The position numbers were made by a program, and so were the translations under genes. Under the pieces are notes generated by a model that did no database searches, was not told the origin of the DNA, and was given only the letters and a program-made list of their open reading frames with translations. A stretch of 64,000 nt of DNA from Streptomyces iconiensis (GTDB lineage Bacteria > Actinomycetota > Actinomycetes > Streptomycetales > Streptomycetaceae). The stretch spans positions 16,529 to 80,528 of the forward strand of contig NZ_JANCPR020000043.1 in assembly GCF_028657195.3 (NCBI RefSeq), in the 5' to 3' direction. The number at the start of each line of letters is the position of its first letter. The first letter of the stretch is position 1. Positions 43,830 through 51,466 of this stretch are shown here, piece by piece.

Positions 43830-45155
43830 ATGAGCAGTGGCACCAGCAGCACCCTCACCATCGAACAGGCCACCGAGGCGTTCGCTGCCGAGGTCGCCTA
43901 CTGGCGTGAGGTGCGGGGCCTCTCCAAGAAGGCCCTCGCCAAGGAGCTGGGCTATACGTCCTCCTATGTCAGTCACGTGGAGTCCGGACGCCACGGACCC
44001 AGCGAGGACTTCGCCCGCCGCGCCGACAGCGCGCTGAACGCGGGCGGTGCGATCGAACGGCGCGGACGCGAGTACGTGCAGGCGTGCGGAAGCGTGTACG
44101 GGCAGGCATGCGGACGCGGATGTGGGGCGGTCCGTGAGCAGGGGCCCGAGCCGGGGTCGGGGGCGGAACTGGCATCGGAGCCAGGGCCGGTGTCGGGGCC
44201 AGGGCCGGTGTCGGAGTCGGGGCCGGTGTCGGAGTCGGGGCCGGTGTCGGAGTCGGGGCTGGTGTCGGGGCCAGGGCCGGTGTCGGAGTCGGGGCCGGTG
44301 TCGGAGTCGGGGCTGGTGTCGGGGCCGGGGTACGGGTCCCGGGCCGAGCCCGCGTCCGGAACCGAGCCGCCGTACGCGCCCGGAACCGAGCCCCCGTACA
44401 GGCCGGCGCACGGGGAGGAGGGCGGGGCGGAACGCGCGCCCGGCGAGGTGTCCCTTGCGCGTCCGGTGGAGCAGCCGTACGCCACAGGCTCCGCGCTCGT
44501 GGTCGAACATGACGCGGCACGCCTCGACTACGACGGCACCGGATACCGGATCACGACCCGACGCCTGCTGCGCAACGTCGGCGCCGAACCCATCGCCCGC
44601 TACCTCATCCGTATCAGCGTCGACCGCTACCCCGGCAGGCCCGAGCGGTCCCACGCGCACTATCGCCGGCACCCGCTCACCTGGGCCGGCCTGGAACTGG
44701 CCGCGCGCTGTGCGGACGAGCCCATGCGGCTGGAGGCGCGGCACGACCGCGAGGCGTTCAAGGAGGTGTGGCTGCTGTTCGAGAACGCACACGGCCGTTT
44801 CCCGCTCCACCCCGGTGAATCCGTGTGGATCGAGTACGGCTACCGCGTGAGCGATCAGCAGTGGGGCCACTGGTTCCAGCGCGCCGTACGGTTGCCGACC
44901 AAGCGGCTGGAAGTGCGGCTCACCTTCCCCCGTGTCCTCGATCCGGTGTTGTGGGGCACGGAGACCTGCACCGGCGCCCGGCGGATCCCGCTGCGTACGG
45001 CGCCGCGCCACCGCGACGACCTCATGGGAGGCGGCCTGGCCGACGAGGGCACCCGTGTCTTCTACTGGTCGGTCGCCACGCCACCCCTGCACGCCCGCTA
45101 CCGGCTCGAATGGCGCTTCCGCGCCGGGTCGGCGGGGGTGCCCCCGGGTACGTAG
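43830..45155 (+). CDS. XRE-type regulator with repeat linker and C-terminal sensor-like domain
   Basis: About 441 residues from ATG 43830. The N-terminal Cro/CI HTH (AYWREVRGLSKKALAKELGYTSSYVSHVESGRHGPSEDFARRAD) is clear. Residues ~110-200 are a low-complexity linker of VSESGP/VSGPGP units encoded by an 18-bp minisatellite. The C-terminal ~230 residues (LVVEHDAARLDYDGTGYRITTRRLLRNVG ... GYRVSDQQWGHWFQRAVRLP) form a beta-rich domain that I know only as a conserved Streptomyces XRE companion; the ligand is unknown. No partner gene is adjacent. Confidence 0.85.
   Translation: MSSGTSSTLTIEQATEAFAAEVAYWREVRGLSKKALAKELGYTSSYVSHVESGRHGPSEDFARRADSALNAGGAIERRGREYVQACGSVYGQACGRGCGAVREQGPEPGSGAELASEPGPVSGPGPVSESGPVSESGPVSESGLVSGPGPVSESGPVSESGLVSGPGYGSRAEPASGTEPPYAPGTEPPYRPAHGEEGGAERAPGEVSLARPVEQPYATGSALVVEHDAARLDYDGTGYRITTRRLLRNVGAEPIARYLIRISVDRYPGRPERSHAHYRRHPLTWAGLELAARCADEPMRLEARHDREAFKEVWLLFENAHGRFPLHPGESVWIEYGYRVSDQQWGHWFQRAVRLPTKRLEVRLTFPRVLDPVLWGTETCTGARRIPLRTAPRHRDDLMGGGLADEGTRVFYWSVATPPLHARYRLEWRFRAGSAGVPPGT
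44181..44332. repeat. 18-bp minisatellite in the XRE gene
   Basis: About eight units of the GGTGTCGGAGTCGGGGCC type, with 12- and 18-bp variants. They encode the VSESGP/VSGPGP repeats in frame, so length changes would preserve the protein. Confidence 0.88.
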
Positions 45156-45220
45156 CAATGCCGCGCACAGTCGCGCACCGCCGCGTGGCAACGCCCCGCC
45201 GAGGACGGGCAGTTCGGCCC

Positions 45221-45284
45221 GGGCAGTCCGGCACGGACGGTCAAACATGGGCGGTCAGGCCGGGCAGTCCGGCACGGGCGGTCA
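45221..45284. repeat. 23-bp direct repeat
   Basis: GGGCAGTCCGGCACGGRCGG plus TCA at 45221-45243 and 45262-45284, one mismatch. The second copy contains the stop codon of the TauD-like gene. Confidence 0.85.
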
Positions 45285-46565
45285 GGCCGGGCGGTCTCCG
45301 AGGACGGTGACGCGTTCCATAAGGCGTGCGTGCGGGTAGTAGTCGGCGCTGGCGTAGTGCTGGGTGGCGCGGTTGTCCCAGAACGCGAGGGTGCCGGGCT
45401 GCCAGCGCAGACGGCACTGGTATTCGGGGTGGCGGGCCTGGTCGCAGAGGAACCGCAGCAGTTCGTCGCTCTCCTCCCGTGGCATGCCGTCGATGTGGTG
45501 CGTGAAGATCCGGTTGACGTAGAGCAGCTTGCGGCCGGTCTCCGGGTGGGTGCGGACCACCGGGTGCGCGACGGCGGGGAACTTCCGCTGCTGGCGGGCC
45601 AGTTCCTCCGGGCCGAGTCCCTTGCCGAAGGTCCGGGTGAAGCCGTGCACCGCGCGCAGGCCCTCCAGGCGCGTCTTCATCTCTGCGGACAGACCGTCGT
45701 AGGCCGCCGCCATGTCGGCCCACAGCGTGTCACCGCCCACGGCGGGCACCTGTACGGCGCGCAGGAGGGAGCCCATGGGCGGGGTGGCCTCGAAGGACGC
45801 GTCGGAGTGCCAGACGTTCTCCACGGCGGGCGAGTCCGCACCACGGGCGAGACGCACCACTTCGGGCACCTCGGCCTTCGGGAGGAAGGGGTGCACCTCG
45901 GGCGTGCCCCACCAGCGGGCCATGGCGCGGTGCTGTTCGGCGGTGAAGTGCTGGTCGCGGAAGAAGAGCACCTTCCACTCCAGTAGCGAGCGGTGGAGTT
46001 CCGCGCGCAGTTCCTCGGTGAGGGGCCGGGCAAGGTCAACCCCGGACACCTCGGCCCCGATGGTCGGACTGCACGGGGCGAGCCCGAACGATTCGTACGG
46101 TGCACTCGGCGCGAAGTGGCCGGTGGGGCTCAACTCACGTACGGGGGCGGCCGATACGCCGTTGTCGAACACCGGCCGTTCGTCCACGACGGCGGCGCTC
46201 GCGGGACCGGTCGCGGCGGCGGCGCTCGCGGGACCGGCGCTCGCGAAGGCGGTCACCGGGGTCGCGCTGTCGGTCGTGGCGCCCGCGTCTGTGGCGCTAC
46301 CAGTAGTTGCGCGCTCGGCGGCTGCGCTGCCAGTAGCTGCGCGGCCAGCCGTTGCGCAGCCGCCTCCCGGCGCGTGGAGCGTGTGGCCTTTGAGTACCGA
46401 ACTGAGCACCGCCACGCCGGTGGCTGCCCCGAGTTGGGTGCAGACGGCCAGCAGGCCGTTGCCAGCGCCGCTCTGGTGTGCGGGGACGGCGTCGTTGACG
46501 AGGTTCACCACGGAGACGAAGAACAGGCCCATGCCGAGCCCCGCCATCGCCGTCAGTGTCAGCAA
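45282..46565 (-). CDS. TauD/TfdA-family Fe(II)/2-oxoglutarate dioxygenase, read in frame with the last MFS helices
   Basis: The C-terminal ~285 residues are a TauD-type dioxygenase: PTIGAEVSGVDLARPL, WKVLFFRDQHFT, WHSDASFEATPPMG (the HxD iron ligands), LLYVNRIFTHHIDGM, and WDNRATQHYASADYYPHARLMERV (distal His and the Arg that binds 2-oxoglutarate). Family members cleave taurine, alkyl sulfates or phenoxyacetates. Upstream in the same frame are the final helices of a 14-TM MFS transporter (MAGLGMGLFFVSVVNLVNDAVP) and an Ala/Thr-rich linker. No ribosome site precedes any internal start (GTG 46187, GTG 46172, TTG 46133), so the true start is unclear. Confidence 0.78.
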   Translation of the reverse strand: MLTLTAMAGLGMGLFFVSVVNLVNDAVPAHQSGAGNGLLAVCTQLGAATGVAVLSSVLKGHTLHAPGGGCATAGRAATGSAAAERATTGSATDAGATTDSATPVTAFASAGPASAAAATGPASAAVVDERPVFDNGVSAAPVRELSPTGHFAPSAPYESFGLAPCSPTIGAEVSGVDLARPLTEELRAELHRSLLEWKVLFFRDQHFTAEQHRAMARWWGTPEVHPFLPKAEVPEVVRLARGADSPAVENVWHSDASFEATPPMGSLLRAVQVPAVGGDTLWADMAAAYDGLSAEMKTRLEGLRAVHGFTRTFGKGLGPEELARQQRKFPAVAHPVVRTHPETGRKLLYVNRIFTHHIDGMPREESDELLRFLCDQARHPEYQCRLRWQPGTLAFWDNRATQHYASADYYPHARLMERVTVLGDRPA

Positions 46566-47749
46566 CTGCCAGCGTTCGTGCGGGAGTCGCGTGGGGAGAG
46601 GAGCAGCGCTGACGAGAGCAGGACCAGCGCGGCCATCAGACCGAGCCTGGGACTGTGGCGGCGCGCGAGCAGCCCGCCGAGCGGCCCTCCCAGCATGCTC
46701 ATGAGCCCCTGCGGGAAGAGCCAGCCGGCCGTCGCGAAGGCCGTCAGTCCGACGCCGTACGAAATCGCACCGTGCGGCGGGGTTTGCAGCACCTGTGGCA
46801 GCAGATAGCCGAACGTTCCGATCAGCGACACCCCGAAGAAGGCCGCGATCAGGGGCGTACGCAGCGCGGGCGACGCGAGGACGCGCAGGTCAACGGCGGG
46901 CTCCGGAGTGGTGCGCTCGCGGGCCACGAAGCCGGCGAGCAGCACGGCGCCGCCCGCCAGCGTGCCGACCGTGGGGCCGGAGAGCCACCCTTCGCGCGCG
47001 CCCACGCCGACTCCGGCCAGGAGCACGGCAGCGCCGGCGCCCAGAAGCAGCGCACCGGGCGCATCGAGGCTGCGGCACTGGCGGATCGGTGACTCCGGCA
47101 GGATCAGGGCAGCGAGCGGCAGCATCACCAGTACGAGGGCCAGCAGGAACCAGAACACCCCGCGGAAGCCGAATCCGTCGACCAGCGCCCCGCCGAGGAA
47201 GGGGGCGCCCAGGCCGCTGATGCCGATACCGGTGGAGACGATGCCGAGCGCGACCGGGACCGTACGCCTGGGGAACACGTCACGGATCAGCGCGTAAGCG
47301 ACCGCGAGAATGCCGCCCACGGCGCCCTGGAAGACGCGGCCGAGCAGCAGTACGGGGAGCGTGGGCGCGAGTGCGCAGAAGAGGGAGCCGACGGCGAACA
47401 ACCCGCCACAGCACAGCATCATCCGCTTCTTGCCGTACAGGTCGGCGAGCCGGCCCACGAGCGGGATGGAGACGACCGCGGCGAGGTTGACTGCGGTGAC
47501 GGCCTTGTCGACGTGGTCGGGGCCGAATTCACTCGCCATGGAACGCACGGCGGGGTAGACGAGGCTCAGTTCGAGCGGCGCCGTCTCGGTGAACAGGACC
47601 AGGACAACGAGTGTGGCGACGAGGCGGGCCCGGGAGTAACGGCCCTCCTCGCGCTCCGGATCCAGCCCCGGGTCCCGACCCAGCTCTCGACCTGGCTCCG
47701 GCTCCGGCTCCTCGGGGGCAACTGGCAAGCCGTCTCTGTCAGAACGCAC
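46559..47749 (-). pseudogene. MFS (DHA2-type) efflux transporter, frameshifted near its 3' end
   Basis: From GTG 47749 (GGAGG 6 bp upstream) the frame encodes about 396 residues: an acidic N-terminus, then helices with MFS motif A (GRLADLYGKKRMM) and antiporter-type motif C (GIGISGLGAPFLGGALVDGFG), typical of drug exporters. It stops at 46559 after LLLSPRDSRTNAGSC. The natural continuation (PHERWQLLTLTAMAGLGMGL) is in another frame, so a one- or two-base indel lies within about 30 bp upstream of 46560. The shifted frame runs through the next helices into the dioxygenase. Confidence 0.8.
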
Positions 47750-47925
47750 CGAACACCTCCGTTCGATTGCGGTTGCGGTCGCTGCACGGCCCCCGGCTCG
47801 CAGCACGGAGTCCCCCCGCTCGGGCCCGGGCTCGGTGGTACTGGGGGCAGCACGGAGTCCGCGCGGGGCGCTCGGGCTGGTGCGGTGACCGGGACTTCGT
47901 CCAGACGCTGGAATTCCCGACCGCT

Positions 47926-47985
47926 GGGATTTCGGCCACCGGGATTCCGATCACCGGGATTCCGATCACCGGGATTCCGGTCAAG
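47926..47985. repeat. four 15-bp tandem repeats (GGGATTCCGATCACC)
   Basis: Units at 47926, 47941, 47956 and 47971; the middle two are identical and the outer two differ at up to three positions. Confidence 0.9.
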
Positions 47986-48096
47986 CAGGTTTCCCGGTGA
48001 CTGGGACTCGGCGTCTCCCGGCGTTCCGGTTCACCGGAATCACGGCGCTGCGGGTCTGCTCCCACCGGGAGCCGAGCCCTTGTCGAACGTAAAGCA

Positions 48097-48173
48097 GGGT
48101 CAACGTGACCCGGGTCAACGTACCCCGGGTAAACGTAATCCGGGGTCAACTTGATCCGGGGTCAACCCAGTCC
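48097..48173. repeat. five 15-16-bp tandem repeats (GGGTCAACGTGACCC family)
   Basis: Units at 48097, 48112, 48127, 48142 and 48158. The first is a palindrome (GGGTCA-ACG-TGACCC); the others keep GGGTMAACNT. The palindromic core makes a protein-binding array as likely as a simple minisatellite. Confidence 0.85.
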
Positions 48174-48784
48174 CAGATCAACGCCGTCAGGGATCGCCGC
48201 CGGACGAGATACCGCCGGAATTCCGGCGTAACTCGCTTACTCTCGCCGGGATTTCGGGGTGAGTTGCCGGTCTCCCGGACATCTGATGCGCGGGCTACAG
48301 GGATACGGGGGGCAGGGGGTCGGGGACGCGGTCGGCGCGGGGTGCGCGCTTCGGTGGCCTGGCATTCGGTCAGGGTGAGGGCTGTCTCGCGGCACGGAGC
48401 CGTGAGGAGGACGACCGTCGGGTCACCCGGCCCCGCCATGAACCGTTCGGCGGAGCCGAGCGCCTGCCCGGGTACAACCGCTCGGCGGTGGCGATCAATT
48501 GCACCCGGGTCGTCACGGTCGGACCTTCCATGTCGCGGAAGTTAGCGCGACCGAGTCAACGAAACAAGAGACATTGTGAATTCATTTTTCCCGACCTCAC
48601 CGCTTGACTGCTGTACACCCGAATAAGACACTCCGACTTATACCCGCGGCGAGCCACGACGAAGCTTCGGCCCCACGCTTGCGAGGAGCTTCCGTCCGCC
48701 TTCCAGCCCCAGGTGCACGCCCGTCCGACGTAAGCGATCGGAGCGCCGACATGAACGAGTCGACATGAACGAGTGGAGAGCGGA

Positions 48785-50086
48785 ATGACGGCAACGTCCG
48801 TACCCCCGACAGCGCCGGACAGGACCCGCGCCACCATGGGCGCGCTGTTCGACATCTGGTCCGAACCCGCAAGCCGGGCCATCGAGGTCGCACCCAGGGC
48901 GTGGTCGGTGTGCGCCGGGATCGTCAACGTAGGGGTGATCGAGACCGACGAGGGCCTGGTCCTGATCGACGCCGGCCTTCGACAGCAGGGGGAGGAACTG
49001 AGAGCCCTGGTCCGCTCGGTGACCTCGGCGCCGCTGCACACCGTGGTGTTCACCCATGGCCACATCGACCATGCCCTCGGACTCGGCCCGCTACTGGAGG
49101 AGACCGTCGAGCAGACCGGCTCCCGCCCCCGTGTGCTCGCGCACCGGAACGTACCCGCCCGTTTTGAACGCTACTTGCGCACCGCCGGCCTCAACTCCTC
49201 AGTGAATGCCCGGCAGTCCGGCGGCCCCGCCACGTGGTGGCCTACTGGTGAGCGCGACTTCGTCTGGCCCGACACCGTCTACGACGACCGCATGACGCTA
49301 CGGGTGGGCGGCGAGGAGATACACCTGCGGCACGCCAAGGGCGAGACGGACGACGCCACGTGGGCGTGGATGCCGGGCAGGAAGCTGCTCGCCGTGGGTG
49401 ACCTGTGGCTCGGCGTGTGTCCCAACGCGGGCAACCCGCAGAAGGTGCAGCGTTACGCCGAGGAGTGGGCGGACGCGGCGGAGGAGATGGCCGCCACCGG
49501 CGCCGAGGCGATGATCCCGGGACACGGGATGCCGGTGACGGGTGCCGCCGCTGTCCGCGAACGGTGGCTCGACGCGGCCGAACTGATCCGGCACCTCGTC
49601 GACCACACCCTCGCCGCACTCAACGCGGGGCGGACACACGAACAGATCGTGCGGAGCCTGGAGCTCCCCGAACACCTGGCGGCCAAGCCGTATCTCCAGC
49701 CGTACCACGACAGACCGGAGTTCGTCGTACGCAACCTCATCCGCCGGTACGGCGGCTGGTGGGACGGCAGGGCCGCGAACCTCCTCCCCGCCGCCACAGG
49801 CGACCAGGCCAGGGAGCTGGTCACGCTGGCAGGCGGCGCGGGCACTCTCGTCGACCGCGCGTACCGCCTCGCGGACACCGATCTCGCCCTGGCCTGCCAC
49901 CTCGCCGAATGGGCCGCACTCGGCGAGCCGGACAACCCCACCGCTCACCGCTGTCTGTCCGAACTCTTCGAACGACGCTACGCGGCCGAGCCCTCCTTCC
50001 AGGCCAGAGGCATCTTCCGGGACGCGATCACCCGCTCCCAGGCCGCTCTCGACCGCCTGGGAGCGGCCGAGAACACCGCCACGTAG
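48785..50086 (+). CDS. alkylsulfatase-type metallo-beta-lactamase-fold hydrolase
   Basis: About 433 residues from ATG 48785, with GGAGAG 4 bp upstream. The MBL fold is shown by THGHIDHALG (HxHxDH zinc site) and by LRHAKGETDDATWAWMP, whose GETDD is typical of SdsA1/BDS1-type sec- and prim-alkylsulfatases. The C-terminal helical dimerisation domain (YLQPYHDRPEFVVRNLIRRYGGWWDG) also matches that family. No signal peptide. The enzyme would hydrolyse alkyl sulfate esters to alcohol and sulfate. It lies beside a TauD-family gene and a TetR gene. Confidence 0.88.
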   Translation: MTATSVPPTAPDRTRATMGALFDIWSEPASRAIEVAPRAWSVCAGIVNVGVIETDEGLVLIDAGLRQQGEELRALVRSVTSAPLHTVVFTHGHIDHALGLGPLLEETVEQTGSRPRVLAHRNVPARFERYLRTAGLNSSVNARQSGGPATWWPTGERDFVWPDTVYDDRMTLRVGGEEIHLRHAKGETDDATWAWMPGRKLLAVGDLWLGVCPNAGNPQKVQRYAEEWADAAEEMAATGAEAMIPGHGMPVTGAAAVRERWLDAAELIRHLVDHTLAALNAGRTHEQIVRSLELPEHLAAKPYLQPYHDRPEFVVRNLIRRYGGWWDGRAANLLPAATGDQARELVTLAGGAGTLVDRAYRLADTDLALACHLAEWAALGEPDNPTAHRCLSELFERRYAAEPSFQARGIFRDAITRSQAALDRLGAAENTAT

Positions 50087-50160
50087 CGACGCGGACAAGC
50101 GGGTCGGCGGGGCGGCGGGGGCGGCGCGGTATCGGACGGCGTGCGCGTGGGCGCGCGGGT

Positions 50161-50288
50161 GTGGGACGCGATACCGAACAGCGGCTCCCCCGCCCACGAA
50201 GGTGTGGGACGCGATACCGAACAGCGCACCCCCACCCGCGAAGGCGTGGGACGCGGTACCGAACAGCGCGCCCCCACCCTCGGACAAG
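50161..50288. repeat. three 42-43-bp repeats upstream of the TetR gene
   Basis: Units start at 50161, 50204 and 50246 with GTGGGACGCGATACCGAACA (third copy GGTACC). They occupy the spacer between the alkylsulfatase and TetR genes. The conserved GATACCGAACAGCG core could be an operator. Confidence 0.88.
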
Positions 50289-50306
50289 CCGTCCTAAGAT
50301 GCCCGC

Positions 50307-50939
50307 GTGATCGTCAAGAACGGTGCGCAGCTGAGAATCCTCCTCGCCGCCGAGCGGCTGTTCGCCCAGTACGGCATCGACGGCCCGTCGCTGCGTGAGA
50401 TCGGCGCCCTGGCCGGGCAGCGCAACAACTCGGCCGTGCAGTACAACTTCGGCAGCAGGGAAGGACTCATCAAGGCCCTGTACACCTACCGTCTGGCGCC
50501 CCTGAACCAGCGCCGCCTGGCCCTGCTCGACGACATCCGGACCGCCGGCCTCGAAGAGGACCCGCACGCCTTGGTGACCGCCTACGTCCGGCCGCTGGCG
50601 GAGTCCGTTCAGCGCGACCGTGGCAGCAGCTGGTACGCGCGGTTCACCAACCGCTACGTCCTCAGCGACCACATGTACACGGACACCCTCGGCAACGACT
50701 CCACCAGCGGCATCCGCGCCACCGTACGACTGCTCTCACACGCACTCGCCCACCTGCCGCAGCCGGTCCTCGACGAACGCCTGCGCAAGATGCATCTCCT
50801 GGTCACCAGCGTCCTGGCCGACCTGGAACGCCGCTACGAACACCAGGAGACGGACGACGCCCACGCGCGCCTCATAGTCGACGACCTCATCACCACGACA
50901 ACCGCACTCCTCACGGCTCCGGCTCCGGCTCCGTCCTGA
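50307..50939 (+). CDS. TetR-family transcriptional regulator
   Basis: A 210-residue protein. GTG 50307 has no ribosome site; TAAGAT at 50295-50300 is a good -10 placed for a leaderless message. The HTH (RILLAAERLFAQYGIDGPSLREIGALAGQRNNSAVQYNFGSREGL) is of the NNSAVQYHFG subgroup common among TetR regulators. The C-terminal domain is helical without a recognised ligand site. The three repeats in front of it and the preceding alkylsulfatase gene suggest a local target. Confidence 0.9.
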   Translation: MIVKNGAQLRILLAAERLFAQYGIDGPSLREIGALAGQRNNSAVQYNFGSREGLIKALYTYRLAPLNQRRLALLDDIRTAGLEEDPHALVTAYVRPLAESVQRDRGSSWYARFTNRYVLSDHMYTDTLGNDSTSGIRATVRLLSHALAHLPQPVLDERLRKMHLLVTSVLADLERRYEHQETDDAHARLIVDDLITTTTALLTAPAPAPS

Positions 50940-50975
50940 ATCCGCGGAGCCGGGTCGTCACCAGGAGCCGTGTCG

Positions 50976-51458
50976 TCACCAGGGGTTCACCTGCGGCCGG
51001 CGGTTCCAGAGCCACAGGGGAGGGCGCCTTTCCATGGGGGTGAGCCAGGGGGAGAGGGTCGCTTCGTCTGTGGGGTTGTCCGGGAGGGTGTGGTGGAGGA
51101 AGCGCTGGTCCAGGGATTCGAGGGTTTCGGCCAGGGGGCCAGGGGGCCGGGGGGCGAGGTCGTGGAGGGCTTCTTCCAGGCCGGCGCGGGTGTCCAAGGC
51201 GAACAGGTAGTCGTCCAGGAGAGGGCGGGGTTCCACGTCCCCTTCCCGGGCGACGGCCTCCACCATCAGCTCCCACTCCTTCATCATCCGGAACACGGAG
51301 TGGGTGGGCTCCTTCATCTTCTCCGCGATGTGTGGGGCGACGCGGCTCTTCTCCAGCTGAAGCCGTCTGTCGTCCCGCTCCCGCACCGCCTCGGCCTCGC
51401 TCCCGGTGAGCGAGGCGAAGGCGCGTTCCGTCTGTGGCCATGCGGCGTGGTGGGGCAT
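50976..51458 (-). CDS. putative immunity protein for the RHS toxin
   Basis: A 160-residue soluble, mostly helical protein (ERAFASLTGSEAEAVRERDDRRLQLEKSR ... EWELMVEAVAREGD ... PPLWLWNRRPQVNPW). I recognise no family. It begins 8 bp after the stop of the RHS gene, the standard place for the cognate immunity gene of a polymorphic toxin. The immunity role is inferred from position only. Confidence 0.65.
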   Translation of the reverse strand: MPHHAAWPQTERAFASLTGSEAEAVRERDDRRLQLEKSRVAPHIAEKMKEPTHSVFRMMKEWELMVEAVAREGDVEPRPLLDDYLFALDTRAGLEEALHDLAPRPPGPLAETLESLDQRFLHHTLPDNPTDEATLSPWLTPMERRPPLWLWNRRPQVNPW

Positions 51459-51466
51459 TCGGTGCC

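Larger units (their letters stand above)
47750..48784. other. 1-kb intergenic region with two short tandem-repeat arrays
   Basis: This lies between the divergent MFS and alkylsulfatase genes. It contains a 15-bp array at 47926-47985, a second array of 15-16-bp units at 48097-48173, and a 14-bp tandem duplication (CGACATGAACGAGT, 48747-48774) just upstream of the alkylsulfatase start. A minus-strand frame at 48439-48146 (97 codons) has fair codon bias at its beginning but no ribosome site and no recognised family. Confidence 0.6.

Noticed and set aside
48146..48439. 97-codon minus-strand frame in the 1-kb spacer upstream of the alkylsulfatase
   Set aside because: The first third has plausible codon bias, but there is no ribosome site, no recognised motif, and the end runs into the 15-16-bp repeat array.
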